Origin: Vibrio tasmaniensis 1F-187
GTDB taxonomy: Bacteria > Pseudomonadota > Gammaproteobacteria > Enterobacterales > Vibrionaceae
Direction: 5' to 3'
Length of the DNA: 39,176 bases
Assembly: GCF_000272405.2 (NCBI RefSeq)
Contig: NZ_AJZM02000255.1
Span: forward strand, 1 to 39,176
Made by a program: the position numbers and the translations under genes. The notes below the pieces were generated by a model, which searched no databases, had not been told where the DNA came from, and worked only from the letters and a program-made list of their open reading frames with translations. Within the stretch, counting starts at the first letter, position 1. Every line of letters starts with the position of its first letter. This document shows positions 8,669-17,819 of this stretch, one piece after another.

Positions 8669-8698
8669 TTGGGCTGTTACATGAACGTTTCAGCCCAA
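8669..8698. terminator. Hairpin after the sensor kinase gene
   Basis: Arms TTGGGCTG (8669-8676) and CAGCCCAA (8691-8698) with a 14-base loop form a GC-rich stem 65 bases past the kinase stop. A U-tract is lacking, so termination would be weak or Rho-assisted. Confidence 0.4.
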
Positions 8699-8804
8699 GC
8701 ACGAAAATCCCGCACTACTAAACTATCGCCAACTAAATCTCAACCTCTGCCTGTTTGACGAGTACCTCTTTTTTAATATGTAACACAGTGTATATCTTTT
8801 GATC

Positions 8805-8853
8805 TTGATGCATATCATCTGAACTGTAAGGATTTTTGATACATTGACCCCAA
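8805..8853 (+). promoter_or_regulatory. FNR-like box and promoter for the chemoreceptor gene
   Basis: TTGATGCATATCAT at 8805-8818 matches the FNR consensus TTGAT-N4-ATCAA in 9 of 10 specified bases. A weak -10 (TACATT, 8840-8845) would put the start near 8852 and the box centre at about -41, the class II activator position. This suggests induction when oxygen is low. It is a prediction only, and CRP-family cross-recognition is possible. Confidence 0.5.
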
Positions 8854-8889
8854 ATTCATAATCAAAAAATATAATAAAGTCAGTCAGCT

Positions 8890-10509
8890 ATGAAATTAAG
8901 TAATCTATCTATTAAATCAAAACTTATCTCCATCGTCATTTTATCGGTTGTTCTATTGGTAATGGCGTCATCTTTCAACCTAATGCAACAACGTGAAAGC
9001 TCAATGCAAGAGCGCCAAGATAAACTCAGTGCCCAAGTCGAAACCGCGGTCAGCTTAGCGAGCTACTATTACAGCCAACGTAACGTGCTCGGTGAAGAAG
9101 CAGCAAAGAAACAAGCACTGCAAGCAATTGAAACGCTTCGTTACGACACCACCAATTATTTCTGGATCTTAAACCAACAACTCAACGTTGTTATCCATCC
9201 ATTAAAACCTGAACTCAATGGCAAGAACGCAGGTAACTTTAAAGATGGTGCAGGTAAACACCACTGGCGTGAGATGGTCACCATTTCACGTACCCCAGAG
9301 GAGAAAGGGTTTCTTGATTATCAATGGATGAGCCCGCAAGGTGAACTCAAAGACAAGATCTCATATGTACAGCTATTCCCTGAGTGGAATTGGATTGTTG
9401 GCTCGGGAATCTTAGTTGCGGATATTCAAGACGCTTTCTATGCATTAGCGCTCAAAGAGGGACTGGTCGCGGTTGTATTATCAGGCCTGTTATTTGCTAT
9501 GGGCTACGCGATTTCTAACAATATCCTTGTGCCACTTAACAAGCTTATCGACAACACTCACAAAATTGCCGATGGCGATCTTCGTGTACGCATGAGCATG
9601 ACACGCAAAGATGAACTGGGCGATATGAGTCAGCAAATTGATACCATGCTCGACAAACTGCAAAGCACGCTTCGCACAGCCAATGAATCGGCGGATTTGT
9701 CCAGCAACATGGCGAGCCACATTGCTCAAGCCAGTGAAGAAGCAGCAACCAGTGTTAACTCACAACATGCACAGCTTGAATTATTATCGACTGCAATGAC
9801 AGAGATGAGCGCGACCATTTCTGATGTCGCTGTGAATGCCGAAAATACAGCCGCTAGCACCAATAAGGTTGTCGACCACGCAAACCAGAATGACCAAAAC
9901 ATGCAGGTAACGTCTGAGACTATATCTCAGGTTTCAGAGAACATTTCGACCGCGAACAACTTAGTCAGAGATCTGCAATCAGGCGTGACTGAAATAAGCC
10001 AAGTTGTTGGAGTGATTCGTGATGTATCAGAACAAACGAACTTGTTAGCGCTCAACGCAGCAATCGAAGCGGCGCGTGCAGGAGAGCAAGGAAGAGGATT
10101 TGCGGTTGTTGCTGATGAAGTCCGTAACCTTGCTAGCCGCACTCAGAATTCAACCAACGAAGTGCAATCCACGATTGAGAAACTGACTCAACAAGCAGAA
10201 CGCACCTTTAAGGCAATGCAAAGCAGCAACGAGAAAGTTGATCACAGCGTTAACGCGTCTAACGAAACTCGCCAGCAACTCGATGTGATTGTGAATGAAC
10301 TGCATAACGCTAACGACATGGTCGCACAGATCGCCGCAGCCTCAGAGCAGCAAAGCACGGTAGCAACTGAAATGAGTGAAAGTGTCACTGGGATTCATCT
10401 CGCTGCAAATGAAGTACTGCAGGCCTCACAATCGCTCGCAGAAGACAGTCAGAAAATGGCGAACACTACAGAACACCTTACTGAGCAATTGAAATACTTT
10501 AAGGTTTAG
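8890..10509 (+). CDS. Methyl-accepting chemotaxis protein with Cache sensor
   Basis: A 539-residue transmembrane chemoreceptor. TM1 is at about 10-30. The periplasmic region (31-190) has the single-Cache hallmark YFWILN, then [19 protein letters not shown] and [16 protein letters not shown]2 lies at about 192-213, HAMP follows ([19 protein letters not shown]), then the signalling hairpin whose tip [19 protein letters not shown] plus [15 protein letters not shown] lies near residues 378-412. There is no C-terminal NWETF-type CheR tether. The ligand is unknown; sCache_2 receptors often bind small organic acids. It is a single gene between its own promoter region and a strong bidirectional terminator. 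The FNR-like box suggests a role in anaerobic taxis near the respiratory genes. Confidence 0.93.
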   Translation: MKLSNLSIKSKLISIVILSVVLLVMASSFNLMQQRESSMQERQDKLSAQVETAVSLASYYYSQRNVLGEEAAKKQALQAIETLRYDTTNYFWILNQQLNVVIHPLKPELNGKNAGNFKDGAGKHHWREMVTISRTPEEKGFLDYQWMSPQGELKDKISYVQLFPEWNWIVGSGILVADIQDAFYALALKEGLVAVVLSGLLFAMGYAISNNILVPLNKLIDNTHKIADGDLRVRMSMTRKDELGDMSQQIDTMLDKLQSTLRTANESADLSSNMASHIAQASEEAATSVNSQHAQLELLSTAMTEMSATISDVAVNAENTAASTNKVVDHANQNDQNMQVTSETISQVSENISTANNLVRDLQSGVTEISQVVGVIRDVSEQTNLLALNAAIEAARAGEQGRGFAVVADEVRNLASRTQNSTNEVQSTIEKLTQQAERTFKAMQSSNEKVDHSVNASNETRQQLDVIVNELHNANDMVAQIAAASEQQSTVATEMSESVTGIHLAANEVLQASQSLAEDSQKMANTTEHLTEQLKYFKV

Positions 10510-10550
10510 CCTCAATAGGACTATTAGCTTGAAGATAAAAAGCTCATAAA

Positions 10551-10590
10551 AAAACACCTCCGCACTTGCTATAAGTTCGGAGGTGTTTTT
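10551..10590. terminator. Bidirectional intrinsic terminator
   Basis: AAAACACCTCCG (10551-10562) pairs perfectly with CGGAGGTGTTTT (10578-10589), and the inner ACTT/AAGT extends the stem. There are A- and T-runs on both sides. It serves the convergent chemoreceptor and MscS genes. Confidence 0.9.
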
Positions 10591-10640
10591 ATTTATGGCT
10601 AGTCATTTGCTATAAGAAACAAACATCAAAAGCATCAAGC

Positions 10641-11528
10641 CTAATGCGCTGCCACTGAAATCTTCGGTGGGTTGATGTTGTGCTTCTTAAACTCTTTCAT
10701 CACACGCAAGGTAATGTCGGTTTCAAATAGCTTCTCATACGCAGTATCCACAACATAAGCCTTACAGGTTAGCTGTATCGCTAGGTAGTTATCGGTAATC
10801 GTCTGTTTAACCAAAACCGTTACAGGTTTCGGCAAGTGGATATAACGACTAGAAGACGCCGCTTCTTGAATCAGGTCGCGGGCTAGGGTGATGTCTTCAT
10901 CCATACCGACGTAAAACGGAATCACCACCTGCATGTCCAATGCGCCATAGTTACCACTGGTGGTCACTTCATTTAAGAACTTGTTGTTCGGAATAGTAAT
11001 GATGTCATCGTTCAGGGTTCTCATTCGTACCGAACGTAAACCAATGGTGATGATGTCGCCGTAGTTGCCTTCGAACGTGACGCGGTCACCAACCTGAAAG
11101 GGTCTGTCAATCATCACAGTGATGCCGGCGATAAACGATGCTGCCAAGTCTTTAAGCGCAAAGCCGACCGACACGGCGAGGGTACCACCAATCAAAGCTA
11201 AGATTTGGTCGTTGATTCTAAAGCTCATCATGAACACGATAAGACCGGTGCTCACGTAGATAAAGAACTGAGTAAACGATTGCAGTTTTTGTAGCAGCAT
11301 TCGATATTGCACGAACTGACTACCAAAACTGGTCACTAACGAATTGATGAACTTAAGCAACAACCACATTGCGGCAATAACGATCATGGAGAAGAACACG
11401 CCGCTCCATCGCACCAAGCTCGCTATCTTAGAGATGTTTTCTACGTTGGCTAACTCTTCCGTCGCAAAGGTCGGGAAACTGACAGCACTTGCCAAGCCAA
11501 CAAATAGTAGGATAAATAACTTCTTCAT
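10641..11528 (-). CDS. MscS-family small-conductance mechanosensitive channel
   Basis: A 295-residue protein with a signal-like N-terminus (to about residue 22, ending TFATEE), TM segments at about 38-62 and 84-107, and a glycine/alanine-rich pore helix (IGGTLAVSVGFALKDLAAS). The MscS signature MIDRPFQVGDRVTFEG begins the beta domain, and a cytoplasmic alpha/beta domain follows. The family releases solutes on hypo-osmotic shock. The gene starts one base after the stop of the upstream 781-residue membrane ATPase-like gene, so the two are almost certainly co-translated. The channel may be gated or modulated by that partner, which is inference. Confidence 0.9.
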   Translation of the reverse strand: MKKLFILLFVGLASAVSFPTFATEELANVENISKIASLVRWSGVFFSMIVIAAMWLLLKFINSLVTSFGSQFVQYRMLLQKLQSFTQFFIYVSTGLIVFMMSFRINDQILALIGGTLAVSVGFALKDLAASFIAGITVMIDRPFQVGDRVTFEGNYGDIITIGLRSVRMRTLNDDIITIPNNKFLNEVTTSGNYGALDMQVVIPFYVGMDEDITLARDLIQEAASSSRYIHLPKPVTVLVKQTITDNYLAIQLTCKAYVVDTAYEKLFETDITLRVMKEFKKHNINPPKISVAAH

Positions 11529-11529
11529 T

Positions 11530-13875
11530 TTACTTCACCAGTAGATGTTGACGATCAAGAACGTTAGTAATGTGGCGGAACCAGTGCTCGGAAATTCGAG
11601 CCTTTTCTTCATGCCAACCAATATAACCACGGCTTTCAAAGTAACGCAGAATCCCCGTTATCTCTGCCGTGCTCAGCTGTGTACATTCAGACAACACTTC
11701 CGGCGAAGCGATTTCCAGTTGCACGATAGAACGAAGTACAGCCAACATAGGTTTCGGCATATTCTCTAGTTCCTGCGCTTCAGGGACATGGAATAAACGT
11801 ACTACCGCTTGATCTGTCTCTTTATTTCGGTTCAAAGAGAGTCGGAAGAAACGCAGCGCAACGGTAGGGTTGCCATCAGAGTAGTGCCACAAAATTCGAT
11901 AGAAACCTTGGCGTGCACGTTCTTCTTCACTCATATCATCTTGGTCCCATTGCTTAGGGACCACTAAGCCATCAAAAGACAGCGGCTTCTCAAGCTCCGT
12001 ATTGATACGGCTATTTAGAAGTTCACCCACTTGTTTCTCTGTCCAACGCGGAAGGAAGCACACCAAATCAAACAGCAGACGCTCACCACGCGCTCTATCC
12101 ACAAATCGCCAACTTGATTTGGCGATCGATATCACGACACGGTGGTTCTTTTTAGAACGACGCAGAAGGTTGGTCAAACGAATCAAATCAGACAGACCGC
12201 CAACCATTGGTTTCACCAGTCGTTGAGCGTTATCTATCGCGATAAGGTAAGTGGTATTGCTCTTACGAAGGTGCGCTAATATTTGAATTTCAGTTGCTTC
12301 TTCTTCCAAGCCAATGCTCACGGCTAAATGCGCTAAGAGCTCTTGGTAACCCGCGTAAGGGCAGCTTACATATACGGGCTCAGCGTTAGATACTTTGTGC
12401 AGCAAGGTATAAAGCAGCGTTGTCGCGCCCACACCACGCTCACCTGAAACAATACAGATAGCCGGGCTGTCTGACATCAAGTAGCGAGACAGTTGCTTAA
12501 CCTCGTCACCGGCATAGTCAATTAACGTACTGTCTATATTACCTGGCAGAATGTATTCATAGGTTTGATCGCCTTTGATTCGAACCAAGTTTTGCTGATT
12601 CTTATCGAGATCTGACTGCTTAGCCACTTCGATTCTAAACAGATACGCCAAAGCTTGGCTAAACAGCGTGTAGTTAGACAGAAGGGCCATAATTCGGTGT
12701 TGGAAGTTGTAAACGCTCAGCCACACGATACCAATGGCTGTCGCCAATATATTAAGTAACAACGTATCCTTACGGTTTACTGCCCAATTCACCCAAACCG
12801 GACGATCAGAGATGTGTTGAAGTGTATCGAAGACCTTCGCTCTCCATAATCGGAGTACTGAAACCGTAACCAATACAAACCAGAAAAACAGAGCACTATA
12901 TATCCAACTATAAATCGTGCCTTTGCCTAGCGTAATACTTGATATTTGCAGAATCACACCCGCCACGATGAAGCTCCACACGTAACGGCGGATAGTCGAT
13001 AGGCGCAGCGCGATCACTTCTTGATTGGATGTACGACCCAAACGGTAGGCAAATTCCAAAATAAAGCTGATGGCAATCGAACCACCTAGAATCCACCACG
13101 TGAAGATCTCCAGGAAAATCAAATGTTGCAGACTAGGGATACTAGAAAGCACTCTCAATGACAATGTGATGGCAATTAGCCAAGCAATCGCACTTTCAGC
13201 GCGGCTGATGTACCAAATGACACGAACCAGAAGAGGAGGGTTCGTTTTCGCTTCAAGAAAGTTAATTCGAAACAACTCAATTAAGCGAGTGCTGTTAGCA
13301 AGCCACCACACTAAACCGAAATAGATGAACAACACTTTTAACGACGCACCAATCACAGGCACGGGCGAAATAAAGATATCGTTAACTAACGCCTTGAAGC
13401 TTCGGATTTGGAAGTATGCAAGATACTCAATATTGAGCTTAGTTAATTCCCATTCTTGCTTAAACTGGGTAACACCATAAGGGCCAAAACCGGTTAGGCG
13501 CTCTTTGTTCGCAGAGTTCGTCTGTTCCAGAAGATGTTGTTTACTGACGTTTAAGCTATTCAAAGTGACGTAACTGGTTTGAACCTCAAACCATTGAACG
13601 ACGTCGTTGTTATCTCTATAAGCTTTTATCTGTTGCTCGAAGATTTTGATTTCCTGCTTTTGAACTCGCAGAACTTCAGCTAACAAGATATTGACTTGGC
13701 GTCGGTCCGACGACTCCATAAAGAGGGGATCGGGTAACGAATCAATTCGAGCATCGAGGTCAACAGCAGAATCGGATACCTGCGGCTGAGATTGTAAGTC
13801 ATATTCCAAGTTGGCATGACTAGGCCATGAGAGAATGGCTAAAGTGAGGAGTAAGAAGCGCGATAGTGAACGCAT
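11530..13875 (-). CDS. Large membrane protein with degenerate ExeA/AAA-like ATPase domain
   Basis: A 781-residue protein that I do not recognise as a named family. A signal peptide (about 1-21, ending SHA) leads into a helical periplasmic stretch (30-160). About six hydrophobic segments follow (near 174-196, 222-246, 255-280, 300-318, 323-346, 375-392). Residues 440-720 form a cytoplasmic P-loop-like domain, and a winged-helix-like C-terminus (about 730-775) follows. The Walker A analogue reads GERGVGATT, with A484 where lysine is expected. The Walker B analogue reads LIAIDNAQRL, with N549 where the catalytic glutamate is expected. It may bind but not hydrolyse nucleotide. It is coupled (1-base gap) to a MscS channel gene, which suggests a regulator or scaffold of that channel. 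Confidence 0.85.
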   Translation of the reverse strand: MRSLSRFLLLTLAILSWPSHANLEYDLQSQPQVSDSAVDLDARIDSLPDPLFMESSDRRQVNILLAEVLRVQKQEIKIFEQQIKAYRDNNDVVQWFEVQTSYVTLNSLNVSKQHLLEQTNSANKERLTGFGPYGVTQFKQEWELTKLNIEYLAYFQIRSFKALVNDIFISPVPVIGASLKVLFIYFGLVWWLANSTRLIELFRINFLEAKTNPPLLVRVIWYISRAESAIAWLIAITLSLRVLSSIPSLQHLIFLEIFTWWILGGSIAISFILEFAYRLGRTSNQEVIALRLSTIRRYVWSFIVAGVILQISSITLGKGTIYSWIYSALFFWFVLVTVSVLRLWRAKVFDTLQHISDRPVWVNWAVNRKDTLLLNILATAIGIVWLSVYNFQHRIMALLSNYTLFSQALAYLFRIEVAKQSDLDKNQQNLVRIKGDQTYEYILPGNIDSTLIDYAGDEVKQLSRYLMSDSPAICIVSGERGVGATTLLYTLLHKVSNAEPVYVSCPYAGYQELLAHLAVSIGLEEEATEIQILAHLRKSNTTYLIAIDNAQRLVKPMVGGLSDLIRLTNLLRRSKKNHRVVISIAKSSWRFVDRARGERLLFDLVCFLPRWTEKQVGELLNSRINTELEKPLSFDGLVVPKQWDQDDMSEEERARQGFYRILWHYSDGNPTVALRFFRLSLNRNKETDQAVVRLFHVPEAQELENMPKPMLAVLRSIVQLEIASPEVLSECTQLSTAEITGILRYFESRGYIGWHEEKARISEHWFRHITNVLDRQHLLVK

Positions 13876-14336
13876 AAAAGTCTCTTAGAATTATGAGGTT
13901 AGGATTACTATAGTTAGATAATCTTACTTTGTGAAATCCAACCCCGTATCGGGGGCGAGTACTTTATTCCTGTTTCGATCGATTTTGTCATGAAATTGTC
14001 AGGGATTAGGCTAGTATTTGAGCATCTTGGCTATGTCTGTGCCTGCTTTGATCGGGTTGGTTTTACTGTAACTGATCAGCATACGATATATTCAATGGTC
14101 GGCATGATTTGGGACGTTATATCTCTCCCATTTTAGGGCGCCGTTTGATATTTTGTTTTCCCTGAAAATCAGCGGCTTTTCGTCGATAAATAGAAAATCA
14201 AAAGTGTGAGTCAGCTCAAACTATGATTTGGTTGGGTTATCACTCACTTAATAGCGGGTAATTGCAATCAAGACTTGCAGTTAAAGCCCCGAACAAGTAA
14301 CGTTGCGGCGTTTTTCACATTAAAAAGGTAACGGCA
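13876..14336. promoter_or_regulatory. 461-base divergent intergenic region (ATPase/mscS operon and ybiT)
   Basis: No gene is visible. It holds a GC palindrome CCCCG-TAT-CGGGG (13942-13954) about 70 bases upstream of the minus-strand operon. Toward ybiT there is a CRP-like site TGTGA-GTCAGC-TCAAA (14205-14220, one mismatch from TGTGA-N6-TCACA) next to a possible -10 TATGAT (14222-14227). The CRP-like position does not fit class I or II activation well, so it could repress or be chance. The ybiT leader is roughly 100 bases. Confidence 0.35.
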
Positions 14337-15920
14337 TTGATCTCCACAGCAAATATCACCCAACAATTCGGCGCTAAGCCACTTTTCGAAAATATTTCAG
14401 TTAAGTTCGGCGAAGGCAACCGCTACGGTTTAATCGGCGCGAATGGCTGTGGTAAATCGACGTTCATGAAGATCCTATCTGGTGAACTTGAGCCAAGTGC
14501 TGGTAACGTAAGCTACGATCCAAACGAGCGCGTAGCTAAACTAAACCAAGACCAATTTGCTTACGAAGAATTCACGGTAATCGACACGGTTATCATGGGT
14601 CACAAAGAGCTTTGGGCTATTAAGCAAGAGCGTGACCGCATTTACTCTTTGCCTGAAATGAGCGAAGAAGACGGCATGAAGGTAGCTGATCTTGAAGTTC
14701 AGTTCGCTGAAATGGACGGTTACATGGCAGAAGCGAAAGCGGGTGAGCTTCTTCTTGCGGTAGGTATTGAAGAATCTATGCACTTCGGTCTAATGAGCGA
14801 AGTAGCACCAGGTTGGAAACTTCGTGTTCTATTGTCTCAAGTACTGTTTGCAGACCCGCATATCATGCTTCTTGACGAACCAACGAACAACCTGGACATG
14901 GACACCATCAAGTGGTTGGAAGATACGCTAAACCAACGTAACTGCACAATGATCATCATTTCGCACGACCGTCACTTCCTAAACTCTGTTTGTACACACA
15001 TGGCTGACCTTGATTACGGCGAACTTCGTCTATTCCCTGGTAACTACGATGAGTACATGACAGCTGCGACTCAAGCTCGTGAGCGTCTACTGTCTGACAA
15101 CGCTAAGAAGAAAGCACAAATTGCTGAACTTCAAACGTTCGTATCTCGTTTCTCTGCTAACGCATCTAAAGCGAAGCAAGCAACGTCTCGTGCTAAGCAG
15201 ATCGATAAGATTCAACTAGACGAAGTTAAAGCATCTAGCCGTCAAAACCCATTCATCCGTTTTGAACAGTCTAAAGAGCTATTCCGTAACGCACTTGTGG
15301 TTGAAAACCTATCTCAAGGTTTTGAAGAAGACCTATACAACAAGTTCGACGGTATTTTCGAAGTAGGTGAGCGTGTTGCTATCATCGGTGAGAACGGTGT
15401 GGGTAAAACAACGCTACTTAACACACTAGCTGGCGCTCTTGAGCCACGCACTGGTGAGTACAAGTGGTCTGAAAACTCTAACATCGGTTACTACGCTCAA
15501 GATCACGCACACGATTTCGAAACAGACATGAACTTGTTTGATTGGATGAGCCAATGGCGCCAAGAAGGCGAAGACGAGCAGGTTGTTCGTGGTTTCCTAG
15601 GTCGTATGTTGTTTGGTCAAGACGACATTAAGAAATCTGTAAAGGTTATCTCTGGTGGTGAACAAGGTCGTATGCTTCTTGGTAAGATCATGATGCACAA
15701 GCCAAACATCCTGCTTATGGATGAACCAACGAACCACATGGATATGGAATCTATCGAAGCGCTTAACTTGGCTCTTGAGAACTACAAAGGCACATTGTTC
15801 TTCGTATCTCACGACCGTGTGTTCGTAGACTCGCTTGCAACTCGTATCCTTGAAATCAAAGATGGCAAGATCAACGATTTCCGCGGTACTTACGCTGAGT
15901 TCTTGAAAGCACGCGGCTAA
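14337..15920 (+). CDS. ybiT: ABC-F family ATPase YbiT
   Basis: A 527-residue soluble protein with two ABC domains and no membrane segments, associated with the ribosome in this family. The TTG start at 14337 aligns with the E. coli YbiT N-terminus as I recall it, and AAGGTAA stands 7 bases upstream. Domain 1 has GANGCGKST and [10 protein letters not shown]. The linker runs through [22 protein letters not shown] and SRAKQIDKI. Domain 2 has GENGVGKTT, a [11 protein letters not shown] signature and [14 protein letters not shown] factors such as EttA act at the ribosomal E-site, and YbiT's own role is less defined. It is a single gene ended by a strong terminator. Confidence 0.95.
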   Translation: MISTANITQQFGAKPLFENISVKFGEGNRYGLIGANGCGKSTFMKILSGELEPSAGNVSYDPNERVAKLNQDQFAYEEFTVIDTVIMGHKELWAIKQERDRIYSLPEMSEEDGMKVADLEVQFAEMDGYMAEAKAGELLLAVGIEESMHFGLMSEVAPGWKLRVLLSQVLFADPHIMLLDEPTNNLDMDTIKWLEDTLNQRNCTMIIISHDRHFLNSVCTHMADLDYGELRLFPGNYDEYMTAATQARERLLSDNAKKKAQIAELQTFVSRFSANASKAKQATSRAKQIDKIQLDEVKASSRQNPFIRFEQSKELFRNALVVENLSQGFEEDLYNKFDGIFEVGERVAIIGENGVGKTTLLNTLAGALEPRTGEYKWSENSNIGYYAQDHAHDFETDMNLFDWMSQWRQEGEDEQVVRGFLGRMLFGQDDIKKSVKVISGGEQGRMLLGKIMMHKPNILLMDEPTNHMDMESIEALNLALENYKGTLFFVSHDRVFVDSLATRILEIKDGKINDFRGTYAEFLKARG

Positions 15921-15996
15921 GCTTTAAGTTAGCCTTAGTTTTCAACTCAATGCGTTGGAAATTCAGGCATAAGCTATAAACCGAAAATTAAAAATT

Positions 15997-16034
15997 AAAA
16001 ACGCCGTCATACTGAAAAGCATGACGGCGTTTTT
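15997..16034. terminator. Intrinsic terminator after ybiT (bidirectional)
   Basis: AAAAACGCCGTCAT (15997-16010) pairs perfectly over 14 bases with ATGACGGCGTTTTT (16021-16034), with a 10-base loop. It sits between convergent ybiT and fdhD. Confidence 0.93.
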
Positions 16035-16163
16035 GTATCTTGTATCTAGCTAAGTTTCTATGTATCTATCCTTGAAGGGTCACTAACTCTTTACATCAGA
16101 ACTTTACAATTAGAAGCGGTTAGTGAATCTCCAATCGAACCTACGCTTTTTTCCGACTGCTGA

Positions 16164-16991
16164 TTATTCACCTTTCACATCAAATTCAATCTTCTCTGCG
16201 CCAGTGAACACTTGGAAACGCAGGCCTTTAGCGCGAGCAATGGTCGTGATACCAAATTGCTGAGCCAAGTCTAAACCCATTTGCGTTACGCCTGAACGTG
16301 ATAACAGAACAGGAATACCCATCTGCGCCACTTTGATGACCATTTCAGAAGTCAGGCGGCCAGTAGTGTAAAAAATCTTATCTTCACCAGACTCTTTGTT
16401 AAGCCACATCTCACCAGCCAACGTATCTACTGCATTGTGACGGCCAACATCTTCAACAAACGATAGAACCTTGTCGTCTTTGCAAACAGCGCAACCATGT
16501 ACCGCGCCAGCTTTCTTGTACGTGTCGTTGTAATGAGTCAGTGCTTCTAAAGCCGTGTAAATTTCAGATTGCTTAATTTTGGTCTGAGGCACTTGGTAAT
16601 CTTCCAACTGCTTCATCACGTTACCAAACATGGTGCCCTGACCACAGCCAGAGGTCACCGTCTTCTTCTTAAGCGCTTGCTCAAGCTGGCTCGTATCTTC
16701 ATTGGTAATGACCGCTGCAGAGCTGGTTTCCCAATCGATGATGATAGATTCAACTGCTTCAGGGTCAGAAAGGAAGCTTTGGTTCTTCAAATAACCCAAG
16801 ACTAAAGATTCAGGACGCGAGCCGAGCGTCATCAGAGTTACGATCTCTTTCCAGTTCAACATGACGGTAAGAGGGCGTTCACAAGCGATCTGTTTGGTTA
16901 GCTTCTCACCATATTCATCAAACACTTCAACTTCGATTGTTTGAAGTGGGTTTTCACTAGTTTTTATTATGTTTGGTTTTACCACAGTCAC
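16164..16991 (-). CDS. fdhD: Formate dehydrogenase accessory sulfurtransferase FdhD
   Basis: A 275-residue protein of the FdhD family, which transfers sulfur from IscS to the Mo/W-bisMGD cofactor before insertion into formate dehydrogenase. Recognisable stretches are ERPLTVMLNWKEIVTLMTL, GRHNAVDTLAGE, TGRLTSEMVIKVAQMGIPVLLSRSG and AKGLRFQVFTGAEKI. The usual CxxC loop of E. coli FdhD (C121/C124) appears here as SGCGQGTMFG: C116 is present but the second cysteine is glycine (G119). Another CxxC, C167-C170 (HGCAVC), lies 50 residues on. The gene is divergent from the DUF3305 gene. A weaker -24/-12 promoter lies 96 bases upstream. Confidence 0.93.
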   Translation of the reverse strand: MTVVKPNIIKTSENPLQTIEVEVFDEYGEKLTKQIACERPLTVMLNWKEIVTLMTLGSRPESLVLGYLKNQSFLSDPEAVESIIIDWETSSAAVITNEDTSQLEQALKKKTVTSGCGQGTMFGNVMKQLEDYQVPQTKIKQSEIYTALEALTHYNDTYKKAGAVHGCAVCKDDKVLSFVEDVGRHNAVDTLAGEMWLNKESGEDKIFYTTGRLTSEMVIKVAQMGIPVLLSRSGVTQMGLDLAQQFGITTIARAKGLRFQVFTGAEKIEFDVKGE

Positions 16992-17086
16992 GTCCTACTT
17001 AATGAGATAGCGATTTAAAGAGATAAGAAGTTAACAAGAGGGTCTAACGCCGATCTTGTTCATCGATTCTTTAACTCATGCTTAAA

Positions 17087-17101
17087 GCAAATCTTATTCC
17101 A
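17087..17101 (-). promoter_or_regulatory. Putative sigma-54 promoter for fdhD
   Basis: The minus strand reads TGGAATAAGATTTGC, with GG and GC at correct -24/-12 spacing but CAC of the -24 box degenerate (AAT). The predicted start is near 17075, 84 bases before fdhD. It is weaker than the three sites at tupA, DUF3305 and fdh, and is supported mainly by company. Confidence 0.5.
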
Positions 17102-17173
17102 AAATAACGGGTATTCAGGAAAACATGAAGCATTTGATTAAAATAGCGCAAAATATGGGAGTTCACCGAGTGG

Positions 17174-17217
17174 AGTTGTCTGAAATAACCAGTATCGACT
17201 AACGTTAAGTGACAACT
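17174..17217. promoter_or_regulatory. Inverted repeat between the divergent fdhD and DUF3305 promoters
   Basis: AGTTGTC (17174-17180) and GACAACT (17211-17217) are perfect 7-base inverted arms 30 bases apart. They contain TTGTC/GACAA half-sites like those in the 5041-5063 region. The location, between two -24/-12 promoters, suits an activator-binding region for both. Confidence 0.4.
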
Positions 17218-17260
17218 TGATGACGAACATCGTAGATGCGCTATTGAAGTTAACCTGTAT

Positions 17261-17275
17261 TGGCGTGTTTATTGC
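17261..17275 (+). promoter_or_regulatory. Sigma-54 promoter for the DUF3305/DUF3306 genes
   Basis: TGGCGTGTTTATTGC has TGGC and TTGC at exact -24/-12 spacing, preceded by T and followed by T. The predicted start is near 17287, 68 bases before the ATG. The 363-base gap 16992-17354 holds this site, the fdhD promoter, an inverted repeat and a palindrome at 17303. Confidence 0.72.
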
Positions 17276-17302
17276 TTTATAGCGCTTATAGGATTGAGCT
17301 AA

Positions 17303-17315
17303 GTACAAAATGTCC
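17303..17315. promoter_or_regulatory. ACAAAATGT palindrome copy in the DUF3305 leader
   Basis: GTACAAAATGTCC is one mismatch from the perfect palindrome GGACAAAATGTCC. It lies just downstream of the predicted DUF3305 start and about 230 bases upstream of that of fdhD. It could be an enhancer for fdhD or a negative site for DUF3305. Confidence 0.45.
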
Positions 17316-17354
17316 TAAGCACATTCAGGCCAAAGAAAATCAATTGGGTGAAGT

Positions 17355-17819
17355 ATGTCTGAGATAAAAGAATTCAAAGAACAATACGAAAAAACAGAAG
17401 CAGCTTGGCCAATAGGTGTCCAAAGAATAGAGAAAGAGATCAAAACAGGTATCTGGGTAACCACTCAATGGGAATTGAAGGGGTTTGAATTGTCACCAGA
17501 AGATGACGCCCCAGACGTTTGTTTACTTCAATTACATAAAGATGAACGTACAGACTATCGATTCAACCTAAGCTCTCAGCAACCTAAGCTTTTCTTAGTA
17601 ATGGATAATGTCGATTCTGATGTTAAGCCCGTCATTCAGTTACTTACTGCCTCACAAACCGTTGCAGGGCAATACATGGACGGTGACAACCAAGTACTTT
17701 CCTACGACATTCCATTACCAGTACAAGCTTGGATGGAAGCGTTCATCGGTCGTCATGGCGAGTTATTAGAAACAAGACGTAAGAAACGCAAAGGCGCGGG
17801 AAGATCAAATGGCAACTAA
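17355..17819 (+). CDS. DUF3305 domain protein of the formate dehydrogenase locus
   Basis: A 154-residue soluble protein with no signal peptide or membrane segment. It contains aromatic/aliphatic stretches typical of the DUF3305 family (WPIGVQRIEKEIKTGIWVTT near the N-terminus) and a basic C-terminal tail (RRKKRKGAGRSNGN). The GGGTGAAGT before the ATG is the ribosome-binding site. It overlaps the DUF3306 gene by 11 bases. As I recall, the two DUFs occur as a pair in proteobacterial fdh clusters. The function is not known; an assembly role for formate dehydrogenase is inferred from location and from its sigma-54 promoter. Confidence 0.82.
   Translation: MSEIKEFKEQYEKTEAAWPIGVQRIEKEIKTGIWVTTQWELKGFELSPEDDAPDVCLLQLHKDERTDYRFNLSSQQPKLFLVMDNVDSDVKPVIQLLTASQTVAGQYMDGDNQVLSYDIPLPVQAWMEAFIGRHGELLETRRKKRKGAGRSNGN

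Noticed and set aside
14205..14220. CRP site activating ybiT
   Set aside because: The sequence is one mismatch from consensus, but its spacing to the nearest -10 does not fit an activator position; it is mentioned only within the intergenic entry.
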